Shown: positions 8,211-17,357, counted from the stretch's first letter. The stretch: DNA of 22,649 nucleotides from CAZEJK01 sp964512045 (GCA_964512045.1 CAZEJK010000074.1:1-22649), one strand, 5' to 3'. A program made the numbers and translations. The notes: generated by a model not told the origin, from the letters alone.

Positions 8211-10838
8211 TCAATCCACCGTGATCGACTTGGAGACGTTCTTCGGGACGTCGGGGTGGACGCCATGGTCAACGATGCCGAGGCGATCGAGGACGCGGGC
8301 CTTGTGCTCGCTCATCTTGAGGGCGAGGCGTTGCAGGACGACGGTTGCCGAGAACAGGGTCGCGATCCGGTCGTTGGTGCGCGGCAGGGCGATATAGACC
8401 GACTCGTACGAGGGGTTGTCGGCCGGTGCCTTGGTGGCGGCCTGACGGAGTGCGGGGTGGTCCTCGGCGATGACCACCGTCATTGCGCCGCGAATCTTGT
8501 GGGTATTGATCTGCGAGATGGTCAACGCCACATCTCGCTCGTCCGGTCCGGTGATATAGATCAGCGGGTAGTCGGCCCGGAGCGTGTCCAGGAGCTGCTG
8601 GCGGTCGATGGCGGCTGTGAAGGCGGCGCGCTCCGGATCGGTGAGCGCCAGGTCTTCCGAGGATGGGGAGAACACGCTATCGCACCCTGCACGGACGAGC
8701 CGGGCCACCGACTGGACGTCGAGGTTGGCGGTGTGGGCACGCTCCACCAACGTTGCCAGTGACAGTCCGAGGCGGGCGAGTAGCGTCTCGACCTCCTTGG
8801 GACCGAAGACCGTATCGAAGCCGAGGATCGTGTTCGGTCCGTGCTTGAACTCGGAGCCTTCGAACCCCTGGGTGTGGTTGAGCACCACCTCGCGGATCTT
8901 CAGGGCGCCTTCCTCCGCGATCGCCGACATGCGCGTGGCGAGGATGTGGATGCTCGGCTCCATGGCGAGCAAGGTGGCCGCTTGTTGGACCGCAGCATCG
9001 GTGGCATCGAACGTCTCACGGATCAGGCGGGGTAGCGTTCTCAGCTTCTCCATGCGCCGTGACAGCAAGCCTTCGTCCACCTCGAGCTGCTCGGCGAGCG
9101 CCAGCGCCAGACAGTGGAGCACGACCATCTGGTTCATGAAGCTCTTGGTGGCCGGGACCGCGATCTCGGGGCCGCAGTGCAGCGGTACGACGAGGTCGCT
9201 CTTCTCCTGGGCGAGAGTGGAGTTCAGATTATTGACGAGAGCGATGACGTGCACGCGGGCAGCGCTCGCGGCAACGTCGTCGATGACGTCGATCAGGTCC
9301 TTGGTCTCACCGCTCTGCGAGACCGCGATGAGCACATCGTCGTCGCAGAGGGCACGTGCGTACTGGCCGTGGTACTGGCCGGGGAGGATCGGTAGCAAGC
9401 TGGTCCCGCAGATCTCGTTGAACATCACGGCCGCAGCCTTGGCGGCGTGGTACGAGCTCCCGCAGCTGACAGCGTAGAGCCGGCCGCCGTTCGCCAGCGC
9501 CAGGGCGCAGGTCCGAGCGCAGCGTGCCACGGCTTCCTGAAACTCGGTGACCTCCTCGAGCTCCCCGGCGGCGTCGAGCAGTCGGACGAGGAGCTGATCG
9601 CGCGGGCCGCGGGCCATCTGCAGGAGATCGGTCATCAGGCTGGCGTCGGAGGAGAGGAGGCGGTCGGCCAGCTGCTCGGGAGGCGCGTCGACCCCGGCCT
9701 CCGCAGTTGCCGGCGGGATCGCGTCGAGCAGGCGGGTGATCCACGGATCGTCACCGAGCTCGTACAGAGATCGGGCGAGGGGCTCGTCGTCGACGATGTC
9801 GCGCAGCGGCTCGATCCGTCCGGCAAACGGCTCGTGAGACTCCTGATCGATCGAGCGCAGAGCAGCCGAGAGCACGCTCACGGCTTCCGATCCCCCGCTG
9901 AACAGACGGATCACACCGCGGCAGGTGGACTCCTGCGCGGAGATCTCCTGATCCATGAACGTGCGGAACGGCGGTTGCAGCGCGGTGTCCTTGGCGCGCA
10001 GGCGGCTGCGCACCGGTGCGCGGTCGAGCCGGTCGCCGGCATGGACGGTGGTTGCACCGTGCTCACCGGAGACCGTGCGGCTGCGCACTGACCATACGCT
10101 GTAGCCGTCGGCGGTACACTCCACCATCTCGCCCTCGTTCAGCGGGACCAGAGCACGGGTCAGCTTCAGCACGCACGAGAGATCAGACGACGCAATGGCC
10201 AGCCGTCCGCCGACCGGGTCGTTGCCGACACCGAAGTACAGGCTCGAGCCCTGCTTGATCGCGATGAGCGTTTCGGTGACCGGGTCCACGACCACGGCGG
10301 CGTACGAGCCCTCGAGGCGGTCGGCCGCAGCGATGACGGCGCGTCGGAGACAACGGCGTCGGACCGACGGTTCGCGCTGGTCGGAGGCTGTGTACGTCTC
10401 GAGCTCGCGGGCAAACCGGTGCTCGATGGTGTGCACCACCATCTCACCGTCGTTGTCGGAGAGGACCGTGTGGCCTTCGGCGGTCAGATGTGCCTTGAGG
10501 TCGTCGCAGTTGGTGACGTTCCCGTTGTGGGCGCCGTACAGATGAGCGCGACACCGTACCTCGTGTGGCTGGGCGTTGCGATCGTCCACGGCGCCGAACG
10601 TGGCCCAACGCACTTGCCCGCACAGGACCTTGCCCTGCATCTGGGTGATGCCGAGCTTGTGCACCAGCACTGATGGCGCGCCGACTCCCTTGACCAGGCG
10701 GATGGCTCCCTGCGCATCTTGCACTGCCGCACCGGTCGAGTCGTAGCCGCGATACTCCAGAGCTCGCAGAAGCTCAGCCGCGACCAGCCCGAGCTGACCG
10801 TGTTCGTGTTCGTACACAAGTCCGATGACACCACACAT
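8211..10838 (-). CDS. glmS: Glutamine--fructose-6-phosphate aminotransferase, long form
   Basis: This enzyme makes glucosamine-6-phosphate from fructose-6-phosphate and glutamine, the first step to UDP-GlcNAc. The start at 10838 is fixed by MCGVIGLV, because Cys2 must become the N-terminal nucleophile; GAGG lies just upstream. The glutaminase domain (about 2-245) keeps EYRGYDSTG, RWATFG and GAHNGNVTN. SIS1 has VSCGSSYHA (457-465), SQSGETKD (507-514) and GPEIAVPATKSF (556-567). SIS2 has EEGALKIRE (642-650) and FKHGP (664-668). The C-tail KNVSKSITVD matches the family's catalytic-lysine end. It is 875 residues rather than about 610: one block of about 120-130 residues separates glutaminase from SIS1 (roughly 315-440), and another of about 100 follows HGP (roughly 675-760). 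All key residues seem present, so it should be active. A different amino-sugar specificity is possible. No glmS ribozyme was recognised upstream. Confidence 0.88.
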   Translation of the reverse strand: MCGVIGLVYEHEHGQLGLVAAELLRALEYRGYDSTGAAVQDAQGAIRLVKGVGAPSVLVHKLGITQMQGKVLCGQVRWATFGAVDDRNAQPHEVRCRAHLYGAHNGNVTNCDDLKAHLTAEGHTVLSDNDGEMVVHTIEHRFARELETYTASDQREPSVRRRCLRRAVIAAADRLEGSYAAVVVDPVTETLIAIKQGSSLYFGVGNDPVGGRLAIASSDLSCVLKLTRALVPLNEGEMVECTADGYSVWSVRSRTVSGEHGATTVHAGDRLDRAPVRSRLRAKDTALQPPFRTFMDQEISAQESTCRGVIRLFSGGSEAVSVLSAALRSIDQESHEPFAGRIEPLRDIVDDEPLARSLYELGDDPWITRLLDAIPPATAEAGVDAPPEQLADRLLSSDASLMTDLLQMARGPRDQLLVRLLDAAGELEEVTEFQEAVARCARTCALALANGGRLYAVSCGSSYHAAKAAAVMFNEICGTSLLPILPGQYHGQYARALCDDDVLIAVSQSGETKDLIDVIDDVAASAARVHVIALVNNLNSTLAQEKSDLVVPLHCGPEIAVPATKSFMNQMVVLHCLALALAEQLEVDEGLLSRRMEKLRTLPRLIRETFDATDAAVQQAATLLAMEPSIHILATRMSAIAEEGALKIREVVLNHTQGFEGSEFKHGPNTILGFDTVFGPKEVETLLARLGLSLATLVERAHTANLDVQSVARLVRAGCDSVFSPSSEDLALTDPERAAFTAAIDRQQLLDTLRADYPLIYITGPDERDVALTISQINTHKIRGAMTVVIAEDHPALRQAATKAPADNPSYESVYIALPRTNDRIATLFSATVVLQRLALKMSEHKARVLDRLGIVDHGVHPDVPKNVSKSITVD

Positions 10839-11031
10839 ACTGACCTCGCTTGCTCCATGGTGGAGTCGCCCGAAGGCTCGGGACGATGCCGAGACTGTAG
10901 CTCTGAAGGCGTTGCGGGGCAAATGCCGGAGCTCACGTCATCGAAGCATCACTTTGGTTGCGGCTCGCGACCGCGTTGGCGACGTGCAACCGGCGCATCT
11001 TCGAAGCAGCGAGGCAGAAGCTCAGCTCAGC
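10839..11031. other. Intergenic region between glmS and the lipocalin gene
   Basis: This is 193 bases upstream of glmS and downstream of the lipocalin gene (both minus strand). It holds repeat copy B at 10941-10980 and a triple GCTCA tandem repeat just before 11032. In this copy the repeat's GGTTGC (10956-10961) can also pair with GCAACC at 10986-10991, giving a hairpin that could act as a transcription end for the lipocalin operon, although no T-tract is visible. No ORF or RNA gene is evident. Confidence 0.4.
10941..10980 (+). repeat. Dispersed repeat, copy B (diverged)
   Basis: These 40 bases match 22581-22620 at 37 positions by hand count. The differences are A at 10944, T at 10965 and A at 10970. 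The last two change the central hexamer CCGCGG to TCGCGA, a symmetric pair of transitions that keeps the hexamer palindromic while weakening the longer hairpin. It lies about 52 bases past the lipocalin stop. Confidence 0.75.
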
Positions 11032-12201
11032 TCAAAAAACGCGTTCCATGCTGCCGGCGTAGCCGGTGAGCTCCACGTAGCCCGATCCCGTTGTGCTCCC
11101 GGTAGCAGTGACCGGGCCCTCCCAGTAGACGGTCCCGGTGGAGCGGCTGGTGTCCAGCTCGGCCGCCTGGAGCAACGGCTCGACGATGAGGTCGAGGCTC
11201 TCCGAAGGAACTCGCAGGCGCCAGCGAGAGGGGTAGTTTGCACCGCTTGACGGGCTCGTCCACCGATCGAGCACCTCCAGCCCGACCTCGTCCACGCTCA
11301 GGGATCGAGTCGTGCCGTCGCCGTTCACCAGTGTGCCCGATGAGTGCCGATCGGCCGAGCCGTCGGTGCGTCGCAGCCTGTAGACCATCAGATCACGTCC
11401 GTCGTCGAGACGGAGGCTGAACCAGTCCCAGCCTGCGACACCGTCGCCGAGCTGGCTCGTGCCCCACTCATGGTCGAACCAGCCGTCGCCGTTGACATGG
11501 ATCGTGCGTCCGTCCAGCATGAGCTCACCGGAAACTGCGAGGCGTGTCCAGCTGAGATACATGGAGGCGTTGCCGCCCTCGGGGCCCTTTTGCGAGTACC
11601 CGTCGCGACCGTGGAGGACCAGCTGTCGTTGTGGCTCGAAGGTGAGCTGGAGCGCCGTGCTCGTGGCACGGTCTGCGAGCGAGGCGTGCAGCGTGTCGTC
11701 CTCGCCACGGATCAGCTCCCAGTCCTCGATCCAGACGTGCAGATCGTTGCTGCTCGCGCCGGCGAGACCGACCGCCGCCCGTCGCAGGCGCTCTGCGTGG
11801 CGAAGCTCGCCCCGCGCGATGTCGGCGATCGCCATGTGCGCGGCGATGGCATCCGTGGCCCGGAGTGGCGAGTCCTTTGCGGTCCTCGACGATGGATCGA
11901 TGCCGTGCCGGAAAAACGTGATCTGGACGCCATACTGTCGTCCGTTCTCGTCAGTGGTGATGGCGGTCAGATACCACCACTCGGTTCGGACCGACGGATG
12001 CGAGCCGTGGTCCCGCGGCAGCTCGATCGGCACCGGGCCGTGGTGGCGCTTCCAGCCGGCGGTCGCGTCGGCATCTGTCGCCTCACCGAGGCCGACTGCG
12101 AGCGTCGCCAGGGCTCCGATCAGCACCAAGATGCTCCACAGGCAATCGTTGGAGCAAGGGCGGGCACTCTGCTCTCTGCGCTGTGTACGCTCAGCTCTCA
12201 C
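11032..12201 (-). CDS. Secreted CrtC/AttH-type lipocalin-like protein
   Basis: A 389-residue exported protein of the AttH / hydroxyneurosporene synthase-like group, a duplicated lipocalin-type beta-barrel fold. The diagnostic segments are HPSVRTEWWYLTA (68-80), GVQITFFRHG (91-100), GWFDHEWGTSQ (240-250) and GWDWFSLRLDDGRDLMVYRL (257-276). The N-terminus is basic (several Arg) with a hydrophobic stretch at about 22-38, consistent with a signal peptide or anchor. The GTG at 12201 is chosen because GGAGGT lies five bases upstream; it overlaps the end of the permease gene by 11 bases, implying translational coupling. With the ATPase and permease upstream it completes an AttEFGH-like set. AttH is presumed to bind or carry a hydrophobic ligand handled by the transporter; carotenoid hydration is unlikely here, as no carotenoid genes are nearby. 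Confidence 0.85.
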   Translation of the reverse strand: MRAERTQRREQSARPCSNDCLWSILVLIGALATLAVGLGEATDADATAGWKRHHGPVPIELPRDHGSHPSVRTEWWYLTAITTDENGRQYGVQITFFRHGIDPSSRTAKDSPLRATDAIAAHMAIADIARGELRHAERLRRAAVGLAGASSNDLHVWIEDWELIRGEDDTLHASLADRATSTALQLTFEPQRQLVLHGRDGYSQKGPEGGNASMYLSWTRLAVSGELMLDGRTIHVNGDGWFDHEWGTSQLGDGVAGWDWFSLRLDDGRDLMVYRLRRTDGSADRHSSGTLVNGDGTTRSLSVDEVGLEVLDRWTSPSSGANYPSRWRLRVPSESLDLIVEPLLQAAELDTSRSTGTVYWEGPVTATGSTTGSGYVELTGYAGSMERVF

Positions 12202-14731
12202 GCAGCACCTCCGCTGGCTGCAGCCGGCTGGCCCGGATCGCCGGCAGGATTCCGGCCAGGAGGCAGGCGGCAGCAACCCACATGGCCGCAGCTCCAATCG
12301 AGCTCCACGGTACGACGAGCTCCAACGACCAGCCGAACGACTGCACGTTGACCACGGTCACCAGGATGATGCCCACCAGCAGACCGGCCACGACCCCGGC
12401 CGCCGCTGCGGCCACGCCGAGCAGCATGGCCTGGCCGAGCACCACTGCAGCAAGCTGTAGCTGTGAGCCGCCTACCGACCGGACGACGGCCAGATCCCGG
12501 GCGCGCTCGGCAAGCAGGGCGAGCAGCACAGTGATCATGGCGACCACGGCGACAGCGCCGGCCACCACCGCCAGGGCCCCGGTGATGGCAAACGTGCGCT
12601 CGAAGGCGGACAGCGCCTCCTGGCGCAGCTCCCGGTTGACCAGCGCCTCCACCAGCCAGCGCCCGTCGAGTGCGTCGAGCAGCCGCTGTCGAGCGGCATG
12701 GGCGTCAACTTCCGCTGGAAAGAACAGCGCCATCTCCGACGGCGCGCTGCTCGGGTAGCGCTGGAGCAGATCCGAACGGTCGATCACCACCAGTCCGTTC
12801 GATCGGGAGTAGTCCCGGAAGATGCCGAACACCTCCCGCTCCAACGGGCCCCCCGCCACGTCGAGACGGATCGTGTCGCCGCGGCGTACTCCGAACCGGT
12901 TAGCGAACGGCTCGTTGACCACCGCACCGTGGGCCAGGAGAGCTTCTCGAAAGACCGACCCCGACGGTCGCCCGTCCATGAACGGGACGCTGCCGTGGTG
13001 CTGGACGACGTCGAACGCTGCGCCTGCCAGGGTGATCGGTCGTCCCTCGAAGCGGGCGGGCACCGTGTGGAACGGGTCCACGGCCTGGGCACCGAAGAGC
13101 TCGGTGGCGATGTCGATGATCTCCGGATCGAGAGTGCCGACGGGCATTCCGGTGGACACGGTCATCGGCCGGACCCAGATATCGGCGCGCAGGCCGGCCT
13201 CGGTCCAGTGCTCCACCGTGGTCCGAAACGAGCTCACCAGCGTGGTAATGGCCACCGCCAGCGCCGTCGCAACGGCCACGGCGCCGGCAGCCCACGCCGC
13301 TCGACGCCGGCCCGCCGCAAGCGCGGCTGCTGCGAGCCGGAGCGGTGTCCAGTGCAGGCGAGCGAGCGGTCGCTGGCCCGCCCGAGCGAGGACATCGACC
13401 AGCGGTGAGGCTGCCGACAACAGAGCGAGAAGGATGCAGAGTGCAGCCAGCAGGGCCGCGATCGGGAGGCCTTGGATCGCCGGGAGAAGTGTCAGGATCC
13501 ACGCCCCAACCGCCAGCCCAAGTGTCAGGGCGGTCGCGCGCAGGAATCCGGCTCGGGAGAGACGAGGGCGAGGATGATGGACCAGGAGCTGAATCGGCGG
13601 TGTGGCGACCGCCTCAGCCAGAGGAAGGATCGCCGCCGTCAATGCGCTGACGACTGCGAGCAGCATGCCGCCCACGATCATCCACGGCTCGAGAACGATC
13701 GAGGTGGAGGGTACGCCTTGAATGACCGCGGCAACCGTCGTCCGGACGCTGTCCAACGCCGCACGGGCGCCGAGGTAGCCGCCAATGATTCCGACGACAC
13801 CGCCGACCAGACCGAGCCCTACGGCCTCACACAGCACGACAGATGCGATCTGGCCGCGAGAGGCTCCCAGCGACCTCGCCAGAGCGATCGAGTACCGCCG
13901 TTGCACCACCGAGGTTGCGAGCGTCGTCGCAACCAGTACGCCACCGACGAGAACCGAGATCGCCGAAAGCGCACTGAGGTTGAACCGCAACGACGCGACC
14001 ATCTCCTCGGCAGTCTCGCGTCGGCGCGAGGGCGTCACCAGCTCCTCCTCCGGCATGAGCACGGGGCGGAGTGCTTGCTCGAGCTGATCCACGGTCACGC
14101 CTTCCCGTGGAGTGAGCTCGATGCGATCCACGTGCTCCATGCGATCGTACAGCTCCTGTGCGAGGGCGATGTCCACCACCACGACGCGGTCCCACACAGA
14201 ACGGCTTCGCGGAGGATCGAGTATCGCGGCGACGGTGAGAGCCACGGGCCGCGCCTGTGCGGAGATCGTGATCTCCTCACCGACGCTCACATCGAGCTGA
14301 GACGCGAGTGGCTCCGGAAGGAGGCAGGCGCGCTCGGTCAACGCCTCGATGAGCTGCTCCTGGCTGGAGCCTACCACGGGCCGAATCTGTGCATCCACGA
14401 GCAGGTCCACGCCCAGCAGCCGGACTGCGTCACCGAGCTCCGTGAGCAGGGTGATCTCCTCGAAAACGGGAACGACAAGTGCGTCCCTGCCGACGTGTCG
14501 AAGGTCGCCGAGGCGCTCGACGGGAACGCCGCCGGGTCGGGAGATCTCGAGCCGCGAGCGACCAGCGACCTCCTCCACGCCGGTGGAGAAGGCCGCGATG
14601 GCGGCGGAGGACGCCGCGATGGTCGCCACCACAGCGGCAACGCCGGTGCCAACACCGACCACAGTGACGAGCGAGCGCCATGGTCGCTCCAGGTTGGGGC
14701 GGAGCAGGAGTGCCCGGAGGAGCTGGAGCAT
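12191..14731 (-). CDS. Double FtsX-domain ABC permease (AttFG/LolCE-like)
   Basis: An inner-membrane permease of 846 residues with a repeated layout: N-terminal helix (about 20-50), large extracytoplasmic domain (about 51-250), FtsX-type helices (about 253-375), a hydrophobic middle section (about 395-450), then a second helix (about 477-500), a second extracytoplasmic domain (about 501-715), and closing FtsX helices ending in AIRASRLQPAEVLRES, the typical C-terminal signature. This looks like two permease units fused, where AttF and AttG would be separate proteins. Such permeases are mechanotransmission or lipid/lipoprotein-extraction types rather than solute importers. The ATG at 14731 follows the ATPase stop by four bases, with no strong Shine-Dalgarno, so translation is probably coupled. 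The substrate is unknown. Confidence 0.88.
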   Translation of the reverse strand: MLQLLRALLLRPNLERPWRSLVTVVGVGTGVAAVVATIAASSAAIAAFSTGVEEVAGRSRLEISRPGGVPVERLGDLRHVGRDALVVPVFEEITLLTELGDAVRLLGVDLLVDAQIRPVVGSSQEQLIEALTERACLLPEPLASQLDVSVGEEITISAQARPVALTVAAILDPPRSRSVWDRVVVVDIALAQELYDRMEHVDRIELTPREGVTVDQLEQALRPVLMPEEELVTPSRRRETAEEMVASLRFNLSALSAISVLVGGVLVATTLATSVVQRRYSIALARSLGASRGQIASVVLCEAVGLGLVGGVVGIIGGYLGARAALDSVRTTVAAVIQGVPSTSIVLEPWMIVGGMLLAVVSALTAAILPLAEAVATPPIQLLVHHPRPRLSRAGFLRATALTLGLAVGAWILTLLPAIQGLPIAALLAALCILLALLSAASPLVDVLARAGQRPLARLHWTPLRLAAAALAAGRRRAAWAAGAVAVATALAVAITTLVSSFRTTVEHWTEAGLRADIWVRPMTVSTGMPVGTLDPEIIDIATELFGAQAVDPFHTVPARFEGRPITLAGAAFDVVQHHGSVPFMDGRPSGSVFREALLAHGAVVNEPFANRFGVRRGDTIRLDVAGGPLEREVFGIFRDYSRSNGLVVIDRSDLLQRYPSSAPSEMALFFPAEVDAHAARQRLLDALDGRWLVEALVNRELRQEALSAFERTFAITGALAVVAGAVAVVAMITVLLALLAERARDLAVVRSVGGSQLQLAAVVLGQAMLLGVAAAAAGVVAGLLVGIILVTVVNVQSFGWSLELVVPWSSIGAAAMWVAAACLLAGILPAIRASRLQPAEVLRES

Positions 14732-14735
14732 TGCG

Positions 14736-15428
14736 TTACACCACTGCGTCGACCACCTGGCCGTCGCGCAGGTGGATGACTCGGTCTGCCCGCGCAGCGA
14801 GACTGCGGTCGTGGGTGGCCAGCACGAGACCAGTGCACTCGTCGCGCCTGAGCTGATCGATCAGCTCGAGGACGGTGGCGCCAGTGCGGGAGTCCAGGTT
14901 TCCGGTCGGCTCGTCGGCGACAAGAAGCTGAGGCCGGTGGACGAGCGCGCGCGCCACGGCGGTCCGCTGTTGCTCCCCACCGGACAGCTCCGATGGGAAG
15001 TGCCGTCTCCGGTGACCGAGCCCCACACGTTCGATCAGGTCGTCGACGCGTCCGTCGTCATGCGTGCCGCCGAGGGCCAACGGCAGAGCGATGTTCTCTC
15101 GGACGCTCAGGTGCGGTACCAGGTGAAACGCCTGGTACACCAGACCGATGTGGTGGCGTCGAAGCTCGACGAGCTGGCTCTCGACGGCACGCGACAGCTC
15201 GATGCCGCAGACCACGACGCGTCCTTCAGTCGGGCGATCAACCCCGGCCACGAGGTTGAGAGTTGTGGACTTGCCGCAACCGGATGCGCCGACCAGCGCC
15301 ACCATTTCTCCGGCGGCGACAGTTAGCGAGATGCCGTCCAGAGCCACCACCGTCTCGCTGCCCCTGCGATAGGTGCGGGTCACATCTTCCAGGCGAGCCA
15401 CAGGTCGAGCAGGTGCGTCAGCTGGCAT
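14736..15428 (-). CDS. ABC transporter ATP-binding protein, LolD/AttE-like
   Basis: The ATPase subunit that powers the adjacent FtsX-type permease, on the cytoplasmic side of the membrane. It has 230 residues, typical of LolD/MacB-type ATPases. Walker A is GASGCGKST (47-55), the Q-loop is YQAFHLVPHL, the signature is LSGGEQQR (148-155), Walker B is LLVADEPTGNLD (168-179), and the switch histidine is in ATHD. The ATG at 15428 is supported by GAGAGGA a few bases upstream; a longer in-frame start at 15518 has no such support. It is the first gene of a tightly packed ATPase-permease-lipocalin operon. The 122 bases separating it from dsbD show no convincing promoter. Confidence 0.92.
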   Translation of the reverse strand: MPADAPARPVARLEDVTRTYRRGSETVVALDGISLTVAAGEMVALVGASGCGKSTTLNLVAGVDRPTEGRVVVCGIELSRAVESQLVELRRHHIGLVYQAFHLVPHLSVRENIALPLALGGTHDDGRVDDLIERVGLGHRRRHFPSELSGGEQQRTAVARALVHRPQLLVADEPTGNLDSRTGATVLELIDQLRRDECTGLVLATHDRSLAARADRVIHLRDGQVVDAVV

Positions 15429-15550
15429 GGTTCCTCTCTGCGGGTGGCGGAACGCCCCCAGGGTGCAACGGATGAAGGTCGTTGGAGCTTCCGGAGAGCT
15501 GGTGCACGGCCGAATCACAGCCGAGTGGTAGGCGTGGAAGCGGATTGACC

Positions 15551-17326
15551 CTACGGGAGACGGCTTCGGAACCTCTCCGGACCCTCGAAACCGGTGATCC
15601 GGAACAGCTCCTCCCCGTCGACGAACACCGCAACCGTGGGGACGCCGAGCACGTCATACCGGTCCTTGATCTCGCGGGTGGCCTCGGAGCGGTCGTCGGT
15701 GAGGTCGACCTTGAACCGGCCGTAGTCTGCGAGGATCTCGGCGACCCTGGGGTCGGCAAACGTCTTCGACTCGAGCTTCTTGCAGGGGATGCACCAGTCT
15801 GCGTAGAAGTCGACGATCACCGGTTGACCCGAGGCGATCGCCTGCTCGACGGCTGCCTGCTCGTAGGGCTGCCAATCGAGCTCGGCGTGACCGCCACCAC
15901 CTCCCACCGGCAAGAGCACCAGACCGGCGACAATCAGAGAGGTATTGAGCACACGCATCACGCGGTCGACGGCGGGCTGCTCGTGGCCGGTGCGCTCCAC
16001 CACCAGCAGGTACAGCCCGCCAGCGAGAAGCAGCGCTCCGATACCCCAGGCTGCGAGACCCGGTGGGAGTAGGGGGTCGAGGAAGTGTACGGCCAATGCG
16101 AGCAGGACGACACCGAAGAACCGCTTCACGCCGAGCATCCACATGCCGGACTGCGGAATCTTCTGGATCGCGCCGGTGAAAATGCCGAGGATCAGGTACG
16201 GCAGTCCGAGGCCGAGCGACAGGGCAAAGAACAGCGAGAAGCCGAGCACCGGGTCGCCCTGCTGGGCCACGTAGGTCAGCAAGCCGGCGACGAACGGCCC
16301 GAGACACGGTGCGGCGACCACACCGACCACCAGTCCCATGATCAGGGCGCCGACGACGCCGGCGCGGCCGCCAGACATGGTGGTGATCGAGGTTGGCACC
16401 CGCAGCTCCCACATGCCGAACATGGAGGCGGCGAGAGCGAGCACGACGGCGACGATGAGAAGGATGACCCACGGGCTTTGCAGGGCCGAACCGAACAGCT
16501 GTCCGGCCATGGCCGCCACGGTACCGAGCACAGAGTAGGTGACGGCGATGCCCAGCACGTACGCGACGGCCAGCGCCACCGTCTTGCCGCGGCCGCCACT
16601 TTGCGATGAGAAGAAGCCCACCGTGATCGGGATCAGCGGGAAGATGCATGGCGTGCCGTTGAGCAGGATCCCGAACAGGAAGGCGAGGACGAGCTGCAGG
16701 ATGAGCGACGACGAGGCCAGCCGCGAGACCACGTCACCGTTGTTCCCCGCGGCCGTCTGCGGCGACTGCGAGGACGCCTTCGCGGTGGCGGCTGCAGCGA
16801 AAAGCTCCTGGTTGATGGTGGCGGAATCTGTGCCGGCGGGAGCAACCTCGGCCTCAGTCCGAGCGGTGACGTCCAGCGGAGGGAGACACTCGGAGTCGTT
16901 GCACGCCTGTGCTGTCACGGTTGTCGCGAGGGCCGTGGCGCCGGTGGCATCCGACGGTACCGTGCCGGACGCGAGGAGCAGAACGCGGCCTTCCCAGACG
17001 TTGATCGGCTCCTCCTGGAAGTCGAAGCGCAGCTGCTTGGCCGGCGGAAATGTCACCGTGGGCTCGTTCCAACCTGCCGGTACGGACCAGCTGACCGTTG
17101 TGGGGAGAGAGAAGTCGTCTCCAGGCTGATCGGAGTTGACGTGCCAGCCATCGTCAATCGTGAGAACCACGGCCAGCCGGTAGGGCTCGCCGGCCACCAG
17201 CGGCGCGCGGTCCACAGTAAGGGCGACTGAGAACACTGGCTCAGGTGCAAAGCCCTGGGCCCCTGCCGGAGCGGCCATGGTCAGCGCAGCGAGAAGTCCA
17301 ATGACAGTGAGAAGTGATCGCGGCAT
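15551..17326 (-). CDS. dsbD: Thiol:disulfide interchange protein DsbD
   Basis: This membrane reductase passes electrons from cytoplasmic thioredoxin to periplasmic or extracytoplasmic thiol proteins. It has 591 residues in the full three-part layout: signal peptide (1-23), DsbD-alpha-type beta domain with the cysteine pair in ACNDSECLPP (Cys142/Cys147), an eight-helix transmembrane domain with Cys227 (NGTPCIFPLIP) and Cys341 (AAPCLGPFVAG), and a C-terminal thioredoxin domain with DFYADWCIPCKKLE (Cys512/Cys515). All six redox cysteines are therefore present. The ATG at 17326 has AGGAG seven bases upstream and starts the signal peptide, so an in-frame start overlapping trmD is rejected. It is 31 bases after trmD, probably the last gene of the ffh-trmD operon. 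A possible purpose is supporting cytochrome or secreted-protein maturation. Confidence 0.93.
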   Translation of the reverse strand: MPRSLLTVIGLLAALTMAAPAGAQGFAPEPVFSVALTVDRAPLVAGEPYRLAVVLTIDDGWHVNSDQPGDDFSLPTTVSWSVPAGWNEPTVTFPPAKQLRFDFQEEPINVWEGRVLLLASGTVPSDATGATALATTVTAQACNDSECLPPLDVTARTEAEVAPAGTDSATINQELFAAAATAKASSQSPQTAAGNNGDVVSRLASSSLILQLVLAFLFGILLNGTPCIFPLIPITVGFFSSQSGGRGKTVALAVAYVLGIAVTYSVLGTVAAMAGQLFGSALQSPWVILLIVAVVLALAASMFGMWELRVPTSITTMSGGRAGVVGALIMGLVVGVVAAPCLGPFVAGLLTYVAQQGDPVLGFSLFFALSLGLGLPYLILGIFTGAIQKIPQSGMWMLGVKRFFGVVLLALAVHFLDPLLPPGLAAWGIGALLLAGGLYLLVVERTGHEQPAVDRVMRVLNTSLIVAGLVLLPVGGGGGHAELDWQPYEQAAVEQAIASGQPVIVDFYADWCIPCKKLESKTFADPRVAEILADYGRFKVDLTDDRSEATREIKDRYDVLGVPTVAVFVDGEELFRITGFEGPERFRSRLP

Positions 17327-17357
17327 CGGTGAGCTCCTGTTATCTGGTCGGCCGGTT

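Noticed and set aside
10839..10922. Longer N-terminus for GlmS
   Set aside because: The enzyme needs Cys right after the initiator Met; MCGVIG at 10838 fits and has GAGG upstream.
10839..10940. glmS ribozyme or riboswitch upstream of glmS
   Set aside because: The space is short and no glmS-ribozyme-like conserved segments were recognised; regulation by that route is mainly known in Firmicutes.
11018..11034. Triple GCTCA tandem repeat at the lipocalin stop codon
   Set aside because: It is only three units, and such short repeats are common; no function is suggested.
13472..14779. Plus-strand open frame of 435 codons
   Set aside because: It is antisense to the ABC permease and the end of the ATPase gene, with an Asp/Arg/Gln-rich low-complexity product and no motif.
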